NCBI GenBank assembly: GCA_026929865.2
Contig: CM049406.2
Span: 27,803,501 to 27,867,500 of the forward strand
Reading direction: 5' to 3'
Source: Hyperoplus lanceolatus
Taxonomy: Eukaryota; Chordata; Actinopteri; Uranoscopiformes; Ammodytidae
Length of the DNA stretch: 64,000 bases
Made by a program: the position numbers and the translations under genes. This document shows positions 1 through 30,450 of the stretch, piece by piece. The notes under the pieces were generated by a model, which ran no database searches, was not told the DNA's origin, and worked only from the letters and a program-made list of their open reading frames with translations. Every line of letters starts with the position of its first letter. Position 1 is the first letter of the stretch.

Positions 1-1421
1 CATAACAAAACTTTTGCATTCTTCTTTTGTGATGCTTTTCCAAGCTTTCACCGCAGCCTCATTCAGTTGCTGTTTGTTTTGGGGGGTTACACCCTTCGGT
101 CTCCTCTTTAGCAGTTAAAATGAGAGGCACCTATTTGCAGACCCATGGGGAAGCGGAGCTCCACCGGAAGCACGACATTTCTTCTTCGTTTTGTTTTACT
201 GGCGGCGATCACCCAGCGTTTCTTCTTCTTTTTGTTTTACTGCCGGCGTTCACCTAGCGGTGAATAATAACAAGATACAGTTTCCACCGGTTATGGTGCT
301 AGTAGACAGTCAAATAAGTCAGTTTGTTAAGGGTCCCAAGTGGCCAGGACGGTGGTAAAAAGTAGATGTTGAGGTATAAGACGAATGAAGCAACAAAGCT
401 TTGTGTGTACATCTTCCGAAATCCGTCTCTTTAATTCACAATTATCACAAGTAGGTCAATCACCTACCAATATAAACTCTTATAAATAAAACACAAAAAG
501 TGCCACCACATTAAACTAAACAGCTAATTTTAAAAAGTGGGGTGAATGACATTAACGTCTGACACATAAGGTGACAGTTTCCATTCTAGATCCTGATTGA
601 TTTATTACCAGATCCCTTGTCCTCTAGTGATCAGTTTTAATTATTCTATAATTTCTATATTCATATTAGGCTATTGAACGATCGATGCTCGTCTGTGACT
701 TTGTCATCACGCAAGTGAACAGTAACGATCGCGTGCAGCCGCAGAATTACATTTCAACCAGACATAAATAGCCTATGTTCAGTGGCACAGACGTTAAAAA
801 ACTCCTGTTAATAAATAAATAAATAATTAGATACATACAATACAATAGGTTTATTAATCTGAATGTAAAGCATGTTCACGATGTGTAAGGTGGCCGCATA
901 TAAACGGCACGAGGGCTGAGAACTACGCTACTGATCAGATATATTATCGATCAAACGTAAAATCATCAGGAAATGATAAAAACATCCCGATGGAGATTTC
1001 TATAGAGTGATTTTGCTTTAAACTGTACAAGGTCGCGTTGTGGCAGTGACACTCTTTCTGCAGTCGGAGCTGCAGCGTAAAGTGAAAACAAACTCAGGGT
1101 AGGTTACAATTCTGACCAATGAAATGAGTTTGGGGCGTGGCCCCATCATGCTTCCGGTGGAGGTCCGTTTCTCCATGGGTCTGCAAATAGGTACTCTTGG
1201 GTAAAATGCATGCTCTATAGGGTTTAAGTCTGGAGATTGACTTTGCCAGTCTAAAACTTTCCATTTCTTGCCCCTTGTTTTTGCAGTTTTTGGATCATTA
1301 TCTTGCTGCATGATGAAGGATCTTCCAATCAGTTTGGTTGCATATTTCCTTAAATTGGCAGACAAAATGTTTCTGTAGACTTCTAAGTTCATTTTGCTGT
1401 TGCCATCATGTGTTACTGTGT
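1..1421 (-). mobile_element. Tc1/mariner transposase fragment, split by an insertion
   Basis: Read on the minus strand, 1421-1202 encodes a Tc1-type transposase piece with VTHDGNSKMNLEVYRN, QQDNDPK (second catalytic Asp) and QSPDLNPIEHAF (catalytic Glu region). The same protein resumes at 122-1 (KRRPKGVTPQNKQQLNEAA). Positions 123-1201 are a later insertion. The N-terminal part is missing and the frame is damaged, so this is a dead fragment. It lies head-to-head with a second Tc1 fragment that starts near 1408 on the plus strand. Confidence 0.85.
123..1201. mobile_element. 1.08-kb non-autonomous TIR element inserted in Tc1
   Basis: The ends are inverted repeats of about 45 bp with few mismatches. 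Both read inward as ACCTATTTGCAGACCCATGG followed by a CTCCACCGGAAGCA stretch. TAAAATG flanks both sides (116-122 and 1202-1208); allowing one mismatch the duplication is 9 bp. The host Tc1 reading is continuous across the insertion. No transposase is seen inside. Its right half (about 814-1100) is closely similar to 25684-25945 and, inverted, to 27140-27460. A 9-bp duplication would suit a Mutator-like element, but the superfamily is not settled. Confidence 0.75.
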
Positions 1422-2242
1422 TGTTGTCAAGATGAACCTTTACCAAAGTGATGGAAAGGCTAAAGTTTGGAGAAAGAAAGGATCTGCTCATGATCCCAAA
1501 CATACAGGCTTATCTGTGAAACACGGTGGAGGCAATGTCATGGCTTGGGCTTGCATGAATTATTCTCGGATGGGCTTATTAATCTTCATTGATGATGTAA
1601 CACATGATGGCAACACTAAATGAACTCAGAAGTCTACAGAAACATTTTTTCTGACAATTTAAAGGAAGATGCAACCAAACTGATTGAAAGATCCTTCATC
1701 ATGCAGTAAGATAATGACCCAAAACACACTGCAAAAACAATAAAGGAGTTAATCAGGGTCAAGAAATGGAAGGTTTTAGACTGGCCAAGTCAATCTCCAG
1801 ACTTAAACACTTTAGAGCAAGCATTTTACCTGCTAAAGAAGAGACTGAAGAGAATAAACAAACAGCAACTGAATGAGGCTGCGGTGAAAGCCTGTAAATG
1901 CTTCACAAAAGAAGAATGCAAACGTTTTGTGATGTCAATGGGTCACAGGCTTGATGCGGTTATTGCAAGCGAAGGATTTGCAACAAAATATTAAGTCGTA
2001 TTCACTTTAATTTATTTTAAGTCTATCTGTTCCAATACTTTTGCTCACCTAAAAATGTGGTGTTCCTTTACAAAAAATGCTATCTTCTCAGTTGTGTATC
2101 AGATCCAGATGTGAATACCTGGAAATGAAAGCTGAAATGTTGATATATTGTCTCATATTCATATTTTGGTGTCAAACCCAAATGTTAACCCAAAAATAAA
2201 GGAATTGGCCCCTCACCGATACTTATGGAGGGGACTGTATTA
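1408..2242 (+). mobile_element. Tc1/mariner element, 3' part
   Basis: The plus strand encodes the C-terminal two thirds of a Tc1-type transposase: KAKVWRKKGSAHDPKHT, KHGGGNVMAWACM, then after a stop and frame changes DNDPKHTAKT, WPSQSPDLN and a final GHRLDAVIASEGFATKY ending near 1995. An in-frame TAA replaces a codon just before the second catalytic Asp. The tail runs to a terminal GGGGACTGTA near 2242, typical of a Tc1 end. The element is inactive. It sits just upstream of the first ptbp2 exon in the window. Confidence 0.85.
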
Positions 2243-2317
2243 CATTTTGGGACCGGTTCAGATCCAACTTGGTCATTACTTCTGTGTTATACTCTGTGCA
2301 TTCTTCCATTCTTCCAG

Positions 2318-22089
<19,772 letters not shown>

Positions 22090-22097
22090 GTTTATAT

Positions 22098-22806
22098 TAG
22101 GGCTGTCAAATTAACGCGTTAATTTCGATTAATTAATCACAGAAAAATTAACGCGATTAAAAAAATTAACGCAGATTAATCGCACTTCTATAATGCCCTT
22201 TGACCCGGTGCAAAAGTGGTGCGTAGCTGCACCGAGCTGCACCTGAAGCAGACACAGCCCGCGCGGGTGAAAGGGAGAAAAGTAAAGAGAGAAACAGGGC
22301 GCCGAGGGCTCTATAGACGGTTTAATAAGCATGAAGGTAGGAAGACATCTTACTTTATTCTCCGCAGCCAGTGTCTGTGCATTATTGATTGAGTGGGTGC
22401 AACAATGTAGGCTAGGTTCAAAACAGTATCTCTCAATCGTTCTCCCCGTGTCTCAATTTTGTTTGCTAGCTGTCTCGTCGTCCGCGTAAACGTGTGTGTG
22501 TGTGTGTGTGTGTGTTTGTGTGTGTGCGCGTGTGTGTGTGTGTCTCTCAATATTTTTGCCTATGAGTAAGACGATGGTGAATGAATCGGCATAAGCATCT
22601 GTGGCAGTGCAGCGCTGTCTGTTGTGGAAACAGAAGTTAAGAGAGATGGAGAGAGAGAGAGAGCGAGAGAGAGAGAGACTAGCAGGCTATACAGCTGTTT
22701 ATAAACAGGTATAAAAGTGTCATAAAAGTATGCGATTAATTTAGATTAATTAATTACAGAGCCTGTAATTAATTAGATTAATTTTTTTAATCGCTTGACA
22801 GCCCTA
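22098..22806. mobile_element. Non-autonomous hAT element, 709 bp
   Basis: The terminal inverted repeat is TAGGGCTGTCAA, and a perfect 8-bp target duplication GTTTATAT lies at 22090-22097 and 22807-22814. Subterminal regions are rich in TTAATTAAT and TTAACGCG motifs. The interior contains a GT microsatellite (about 22494-22540) and a GA run near 22648, with no transposase. Confidence 0.9.
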
Positions 22807-22814
22807 GTTTATAT

Positions 22815-24366
22815 TTAACCAGTCTGTAGTAACACATGGTTCTGTCTGTTATCCTTCCATTTCTGGTTGTATTTGAATGACAAAACTCAATTACATTTCA
22901 ATTTGTAGACCACTTTGTAATCAATGAACAGGACAAACAGTAATAGGCCTAAATACATGAAATGTGGTATGTGATTGGCTATGCAAACAGACTGTACTCT
23001 TAACCTTTAATGCACAAATTATAACATCCTGAGTCTGGATTTTTTCTTATACTTATTTAGTATTTACAGTTTTTTAATATTTATCTTACTTCGACTGCTG
23101 GCAGTTCGACCTCTGTAATTTCATTTAGCCTTTCCTGAAGTTCAGATTTGATCAGTCCCTGTTCCTGTATTGACTTCATGTTTTGTCTTTTCCCATTATG
23201 TATTTTTAGTAAGTAAGTAATACTGCTCTGTTTGTAGATTGGGGTGGGAGGTGATATAGCTGTTTGGTTCTCTTCTTTTTATGTAAACCTCTTTGTGTTG
23301 CCTTTCTGTGTATGAAAAGTGCAGTAATTTAATTTTAAATTTGATATTTTTATATAAAACTTTCAAGGAGAGTATACAACCTAAAATAGCAGACGGTAAT
23401 GGATTGAATTTGCTCTTGTTGAAAATCCTAAATAGCCTATACAACCTAAAGAAAATAAATGTAATGACATGTCCAGGCAAATTCACACTTGCCTCTATAT
23501 TAACAGCCATCCTTGATAAAGACCCTTTATGCCTGACGATAAAACTTTATCTGTTATGTAATATGTAATGTCCTACAATGATAAACAAATAAGTCATTAT
23601 TTGGCATTGAACTTGCCATTTATTGAAAAATGAATGCAACACTAAAAAAAAAAAAAAAAAAACTCTCAGCTCAGGGATAAACTGAGACAGACCAGAGAAA
23701 TCAAGGGGGTGAACTGATCCATTTACACTTCCCACTCTGAAACTACCATAACAACAAAATTCTACAGGTGGAATTGGACATTATTTAACCTTTATTTTAC
23801 CAGGTAAAATTGCTTGAGGTCAAATGACCTCTTTTCCGAGCACGGCCTGGCCAAAATGGCAGCAGCTAGAATGAATGAAGACAAACATAAGAAGAAAGCA
23901 CAGACATGAGAAAACAGAGACAAATGCATTCCAGTGGGTGAAGAAGAACAACAATTTTGAGGCAATGATAAAATATTATTCAGTGAAACATTGACACAAA
24001 ATGTGCCTTTAAAAAACATGTGAGTCGAGTTTTAAAATCATTCATAGTGATGAGTTTGAATTTGAGCGTTTTTTGAATAGTGTTCCAGGCGGAGGGAGCA
24101 GACTCATGAAAGCCCTCTTCCCAAACTCAGTACTGAACATGCTGTTTCAGAGGTATATAAATAAATAACAGTGTGATATGCTTTGTGTTAGCATGGTCGA
24201 CATGCTGTTGTATGATTGTTGTAGAAATAATACAGAACAACACTCTGTTTTTATAAACAGGTCTTACAGACAGGGCGAGATGAACCACTGTGAGGATTCC
24301 TTTCCATCGATGTGTGGAGCCTCCCAGTGTGATCCTATCAGGACGGAAAAAACGATTCATGGACTG
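22815..24366. other. Intergenic sequence with a possible SINE/LINE tail
   Basis: No gene. Around 23783-23880 is TTTAACCTTTATTTTACCAG followed by TGACCTCTTTTCCGAG and GGCCTGGCCAAAATGGCAGC, a sequence type seen as a dispersed element end in many teleosts. The poly-A run near 23645 is low complexity. Confidence 0.45.
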
Positions 24367-24628
24367 CTACACGGTCCGTGTATAAAGGGTTATTTTGATT
24401 TAAGGGCAGAGTCCAAAGTGACAGAAAGGAATATACCGCTCGTAATTTCGTTTTACCGTTTTCCAGCTGGAATGTAGAAACGAAAATTCCATCCGAATTT
24501 TCCTTTCTTGTTTATTGGTACAAAACGAAAAACGAATATGACAGAGCAAGGGAATGGGTGAACGGAGGGTTTTGTTACTTTGTATTAAGAGCTGAGTCCA
24601 AAGTGACAGAAAGGAAACGGAAGAACGG

Positions 24629-25111
24629 TCCGTGTATAAAGTGTTATTTTGTTTTAAGGGCAGAGTCCAAACTGACAGAAAGGAATATATACCGCTCGTA
24701 ATTTCGTTTTACCGTTTTCCAGCTGGAATGCAGAAACGAAAATTGCATCCGAATTTTCCTTTCTTGTTTATTGGTACAAAATGAAAAACGAATATGACAG
24801 AACAAGGAAATGGGTGAACGGAGGGTTTTGTTACTTTGTATTAAGAGTCCCAATTTATGAAAACAAATAAACGAGCCTCATTGGCTGTGCCACTGAGAGC
24901 TTCCTGCTTCTGTATTTCCAGCGTAAAAGTAGCCTTTATAATAGGATCATAGCATACACTGACCCATAGCCTATGCCCTATTGAGCACAATCTGTAAAAT
25001 GTATAGCCTACTTGTTCGAATGAAATAATAGGCCAAATATTTTTTTTATGTAAGAACACGTTCTCACTCCCAACCACTCAACATTTCTCCCCAACTCGTC
25101 CTCATTGACGC
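24629..25111 (+). repeat. Outer left arm of the palindromic complex
   Basis: Inverted copy of 29473-29955. The match begins at GGTCCGTGTATAAAG and ends at CTCCCCAACTCGTCC-TCATTGACG, with scattered single-base and short-indel differences. Confidence 0.8.
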
Positions 25112-25308
25112 ATTGTCATTGTCCCTTTGAGTCACTTTTCGACGTGCAATAATATAGCCTACCTCTATAGCCAGTACTTTGGCAAGGCATGTGCCAAGTG
25201 TGCCACCGCACAGGCAAGGACGGATTAACATGTCCACGGGCCCTGGACACAAACCAGCCATGGACCCCTACCAACACGCAATCACACACTTTATAATGCA
25301 GCGCACAG

Positions 25309-25310
<2 letters not shown>

Positions 25311-25380
<70 letters not shown>
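25311..25380 (+). repeat. (GA)n microsatellite
   Basis: A 70-bp uninterrupted GA run between the outer and inner left arms of the palindromic complex. Confidence 0.95.
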
Positions 25381-25383
<3 letters not shown>

Positions 25384-25462
25384 TCTCTTTGCGTCGGAGC
25401 CTACACTCAAAGCCCCGTCTGAGAACACAGCGTTTCACGCCCGGTGAAACACACACACACCT

Positions 25463-26410
25463 GCCGCCCCAATGGCTTTTTTTCCCATGGGAAATTATGA
25501 ATTTTACCTAGCAATGGCAAGACCACAGGTCTGTTTTTATTCTGTTTTTCGCCCGATCAGCGTTGGGTCAATCAACTCTGAGCGTGTTCACTCTGGGTTG
25601 AGCGCGTGCGTAAAAGCCATAGTCAATGGATCGCTGATAACATGATTCACCATAGAAACAGAAGAAACAAATGCTTGATCCTAAAACACTCCTGTTAATA
25701 AAACAAAGAATGATATATGCCTATACAACTAGGTTTATTAATCTGAATGTAGAGCATGTTCCCGATGTGTAAGGTGGCCGCCATATGAACGACAAGAGGG
25801 CTGAGAACTAGGCTACTGATCAGATAAATTATCAGAGATTTCTATGGAGTGATTTTGCTTTAAACTGTACAGGGACGCGTTGTGACAGACAGTGTCTCTT
25901 TCTGCAGCTTAAAGTGAAAACAAACTCAGAGTAGGTCTAACCATCTTTCCAGCAGGTTATAGTCACGGCGTATGTTGCGGCTTTGGCGAGGTGTTCACCC
26001 CTGTTGCTATGGACGCTATTGAAGCAAAACGTGACGTTTAAAAAATAAAAAATAAAATCAGGAAAAAATCATATTCACATGAAAAAATGAACAATTTTCC
26101 GACCTTTTATTATAGGCTATGTCCAACCACGCATTTTATTTAGAGGTTGATTATTGCCTATTTAGGCTTATTATGTGCTGCTTTCTGAGTTCCCTACTTT
26201 CTTATTGCAAGCATTGATCACAATCTGAAGATAAATGTATCAGTTTTCGATCCTTTTATAAAGGTTACTTTTACGCTGGAAATACAGAAGAAGGCTCGCT
26301 GACGGAGCGCTGCAACCAATCAGGAGAAGTCCGCCCACAGACGGAAAAGCCAATGAGGCTCGTTTATTTGTTTTACTGTCAGAATTGAATGTAGGAAATA
26401 AAACCTCTCC
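25463..26410 (+). repeat. Inner left arm of the palindromic complex
   Basis: Inverted copy of 26668-27700. The left arm lacks about 45 bp present on the right (near 25829, where the right arm has the TTTACGTTTGATCGATCATT stretch). The piece 25684-25945 also matches 814-1100 of the element at 123-1201. Confidence 0.8.
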
Positions 26411-26667
26411 GTTCTTCCGTTTCCTTTCTGTCACTTTGGACTCAGCTCTTAATACAAAGTAACAAAACCCTCCGTTCACCCAGTTCCTTGTTCTGTCATA
26501 TTCGTTTTTCGTTTTGTACCAATAAACAAGAAAGGAAAATTCGGATGGAATTTTCGTTTCTGCATTCCAGCTGGAAAACGGTAAAACGAAATTACGAGCG
26601 GTATATATTCCTTTCTGTCACTTTGGACTCAGCCCTTAATACAAAATAACACTTTATACAAGGACCA

Positions 26668-27700
26668 AGAACGGCGAGGTTTTATTTCCTACATTCAATT
26701 CTGACAGTAAACAAATAAACGAGCCTCATTGGCTTTTCCGTCTGTGGGCGGACTTCTCCTGATTGGTTGCAGCGCTCCGTCAGTTGTGCCACTGAGCCTT
26801 CTTCTGTATTTCCAGCGTAAAAGTAACCTTTATAAAAGGATCGAAAACTGATACATTTATCTTCAGATTGTGATCAATGCTTGCAATAAGAAAGTAGGGA
26901 ACTCAGAAAGCAGCACATAATAAGCCTAAATTAGGCTATAATCAACCTCTAAATAAAATGCGTGGTTGGACATATAATAACAGGTCGGAACATTGTTCAT
27001 TTTTTCATGTGAATATGATTTTTTCCTGATTATTATTATTATTTTTTAAACGTCACGTTTTGCTTTAATAGCCTCCATAGCAACAGGGGTGGACACCTCG
27101 CCAAAGCCGCAACAGCCGTGACTATAACCTGCTGGATAGATGGTTAGACCTACTCTGAGTTTGTTTCACTTTACGCTGCAGCTCCAACTGAAGAAAGAGT
27201 CACTGTCTGTCACAACGCGTCCCTGTACAGTTTAAAGCAAAATCACTCCATAGAAATCTCCATCGGGATGTTTTTAACATTTCCTGATGATTTTACGTTT
27301 GATCGATCATTTATCTGATCAGTAGCCTAGTTCTCAGCCCTCTTGTCGTTCATATGGCGGCCACCTTACACATCGGGAACATGCTCTACATTCAGATTAA
27401 TACACCTAGTTGTATAGGCATATATCATTCTTTGTTTTATTAACAGGAGTGTTTTAGGATCAAGCATTTGTTTCTTCTGTTTCCATGGTGAAACATGTTA
27501 TCAGTGATCCATTGACTATGGCTTTTACGCACGCGCTCAACCCAGAGTGAATACGCCCAGAGTTGATTGACCCAACGCTGATCGGGCGATCATAGCCTAA
27601 TGCATATTTCTCGCTAACAATATTATAAAAACAGACCTGTGGTCTTGCCATTGCTAGGTAAAATTCATAATTTCCCATGGAAAAAAAGCCATTGGGGCGG
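26668..27700 (-). repeat. Inner right arm of the palindromic complex
   Basis: Inverted partner of 25463-26410, including CAATCAGGAGAAGTCC and GTGATCAATGCTTGCAAT type stretches read on the opposite strand. Confidence 0.8.
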
Positions 27701-28630
27701 CCAGCTGTGGTGTGGTCCTCCCTGTGGTCTCGGCTCGTGGACTATAGACGTTATGAGTAGGCTATAGACAGCTAGGCCCTGCTCATTGACGTGCACGTGC
27801 ATTAATCAAGGACACACGCACGCAGCTTTACTTTTGCGCGCGGGTAATCTGGGTGCAATAGCCTTCATGTTTAACAAGTAGAATAATAAAGCATCATCAT
27901 TCAAAACTGTAAAAATATTGACCTTAGGCTACTTGATCAAGTTAGCGCAGCTGTCACTTTATTTTCACATGTTGAAACCTGTTATACATTCTGAAGTATG
28001 ACAGTATCATTGTCTCGGCTGTTCTTTGTTTGGGTACAGCCGTGGGTACAGAAGGCGAGGTCAGCTCGACTAGCTTCCAATAATCTCCAAGCACTCGCGA
28101 CTTCAAAAAAGTATTTCCTTTATTTTACAATTCAAAAAAGAACAAAACTGTCTTGTAAATAAAGCAAAATATACTGGGAAACGAATAAGCCATTGTAAGC
28201 AACGAGTGAACTTAATAAGCGGTCGAAATACTTTTTTAAACCACCGCCTCTTTCTCTTGACATTTATTTTTCATCATGACAAACACACACCTGGCCTACC
28301 TGGTCGGTGCAGAAAGCCCGCCCACAAAAAACAAAGTAGTCTAGGCATAAACACTAATATCATTATCATCAATATCATTTCAATTCAAAATGTCTATTTT
28401 CATAAACAATAAACAATTCAGACATCTTTGTAAACAGAAAATCAATAGCCTCATTTTAACGGCTGCGACAATCATAGCGTTATACAACCAGGTTGCAATC
28501 ATCCTGGTATACCCCTGTATTGGCCATCGTCGCGGACTCCTGTCTCTCAACCAGAAGAGAGGAAAGATTTGTCTTCCTTTCCACGCACAAGTCGATCTGG
28601 TCGCGGTCCCAGAACGGGATGGTTTGCCTT

Positions 28631-29385
28631 TAGCATCATGCACGGCGCCAGGATATTTCCAATATGTGGGGGTGCTGCACTATAACGTATAGCCAGAAAA
28701 GAGATTATGCGTGTGTTTCTTAAAACTCGGTGTGGCACGTTTATTTAGGGTCTGTACAATAACGGTGGTCTGGGGGTCCTCCCCCAGGAGCCTCAAAGAC
28801 TTGTTTCTTGCGTTCTGGCGACTTTAAAGCACAAACAAGTTGTTCACATCATCAACTTTTGCCTTTTTTAGTTGTTCCAGAGAATCTGCCTTATCATCTT
28901 GAAATCTAATCTAAATTATATCTGACCGTTATGTTTGTTTATCATCTCTCTTGAGCGACATTTTATAATAACAATAGTAGCCTAAATATATAGCCTATCT
29001 CATTTGCTGTGCGCTGGGGAAGAACAGACACGCTGGCAACTTTTCTAGTATCAAATTGGTGATTACGGGATGATTTGGATGCAGCAGCCTATATTTGAAT
29101 GACATGCTGTCGGGCGGAGCAGCTTGACTCTCGGCACATCAATAAAACAACATAAAACAGACTTGCACATAGCCGCGTGACCATATTCTCAGCAGGGGGT
29201 GCTGGAAAAAAAAGCTCAGCCTGCACTTGTCTCGCAACTCGCTACAATGATAAATACAAACTGCAGCAATACATGCAGCGTTGATGGTTTACAAGTAGGC
29301 CTAGGTCGTAAAAAGTCGGGTCGTCTTATATTTGGGGTCTAATATTCGGCGTCTAGTAAGGGAATAACCGTTACCAGAGCGGTCA
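28631..29385 (+). repeat. Dispersed element, copy 1
   Basis: From GCATCATGCACGGCGCCAGG to TAACCGTTACCAGAGCGG this region is repeated at 30451-34625, where it is split by a Rex3 LINE. Shared blocks include TGGGGGTGCTGCACTATAAC, AAAGCACAAACAAGTTGTTC and GTCGGGTCGTCTTATATTTG. It lies inside the palindromic complex. No coding capacity. Confidence 0.7.
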
Positions 29386-29472
29386 TTCAGCTTAAGGGCC
29401 TGTGTCCACCTTGTTTATTTTCTTTTTTTTTCGGGTGGAACACTGGTTGTGCGCTCTGAAGCGGCTGGGACC

Positions 29473-29955
29473 TGCGTCAATGAGGACGAGTTGGGGAGAA
29501 ATGTTGAGTGGTTGGGAGTGAGAACGTGTTCTTACATAAAAAAAAAATATGTGGCCTATTATTTATTCGAACATGTAGGCTATACATTTGACAGATTGTG
29601 CTCAATGGGGCATAGGCTATGGGTCAGTGTATGCTATGATCCTATTAAAGGCTACTTTTACGCTGGAAATACAGGAAGCTCTCAGTGGCACAGCCAATGA
29701 GCTCGTTTATTTGTTTTCATATAATTGGGACTAGCTCTTAATACAAAGTAGCAAAACCTCCGTTCACCCATTTCCTTGTTCTGTCATATTCGTTTTTCGT
29801 TTTGTACCAATAAACAAGAAAAGGAAAATTCGGATGGAATTTTGTTTCTACATTCCAACTGGAAGGCGGTAAAACAGAATTACGAAGCGGTATATATTCC
29901 TTTCTGTCACTTTGGATTCAGCCCTTAATTCAAAATAACACTTTATACACGGACC
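29473..29955 (-). repeat. Outer right arm of the palindromic complex
   Basis: Inverted partner of 24629-25111, ending in CTTTATACACGGACC directly before the CTACAC flank. Confidence 0.8.
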
Positions 29956-29961
29956 CTACAC

Positions 29962-30450
29962 ATGTCGTGGGGGTGGTGTTAGGCAAGTTACTTCAAAAGC
30001 GTAATCACATTATTTATTCTCATTACTGTCATTTCAAAGTAGTTAGTTACATTACAATATTACTGTCTTTGAATTGTAAGGCATTACACAACTTTTACAT
30101 TACTTTTGCAATACTTTCACCAAAATAACAGGAAATATGGATTTGGTGTCTTCAATACTTAAATCTTCTTGTGTTCATGCAGCTCACATTACACAGCAGG
30201 AGGTGACATGGTATGGCATAATGACTGAGCTAGGCTTACCAAGGCTAACACAAGTACATCATATAATGATAACAGTTGTGTCTCATGGTGCAATACATTT
30301 TATAATAGAAATACTGTATCTTGGTATTTATATTAATGTCAATAGAGCTAGAGCCTACTACTGTAGATTGTAAAAAAAAAAAGTCATGACAAGATACACA
30401 ACCCTTTGTACATTTGATCCCTTTATTTTTCTTTAATTCACAGAGAATTT
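29962..30450. other. Spacer with hAT-like AT-rich sequence
   Basis: Between the palindromic complex and the second dispersed-element copy. The part 29985-30115 is rich in short TTACATTAC/AGTTACTT motifs like those at 61500-61640, suggesting a piece of the same hAT-like family. Confidence 0.4.

Larger units (their letters stand above)
24373..29955. mobile_element. 5.6-kb palindromic (foldback-like) repeat complex
   Basis: Both extremities carry GGTCCGTGTATAAAG facing inward, flanked by the 6-bp repeat CTACAC (24367-24372 and 29956-29961). The repeat unit of about 250 bp at the end occurs four times: 24373-24628 and 24629-24850 on plus, 26396-26665 and about 29730-29955 on minus. Outer arms 24629-25111 and 29473-29955 are inverted copies. 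Inner arms 25463-26410 and 26668-27700 are another inverted pair around the central unit. No transposase was recognised. It may be one long-TIR element or several nested insertions. Confidence 0.65.

Noticed and set aside
25179-25511. Open frame with an ERERER run
   Set aside because: Product of the GA microsatellite inside the repeat complex.
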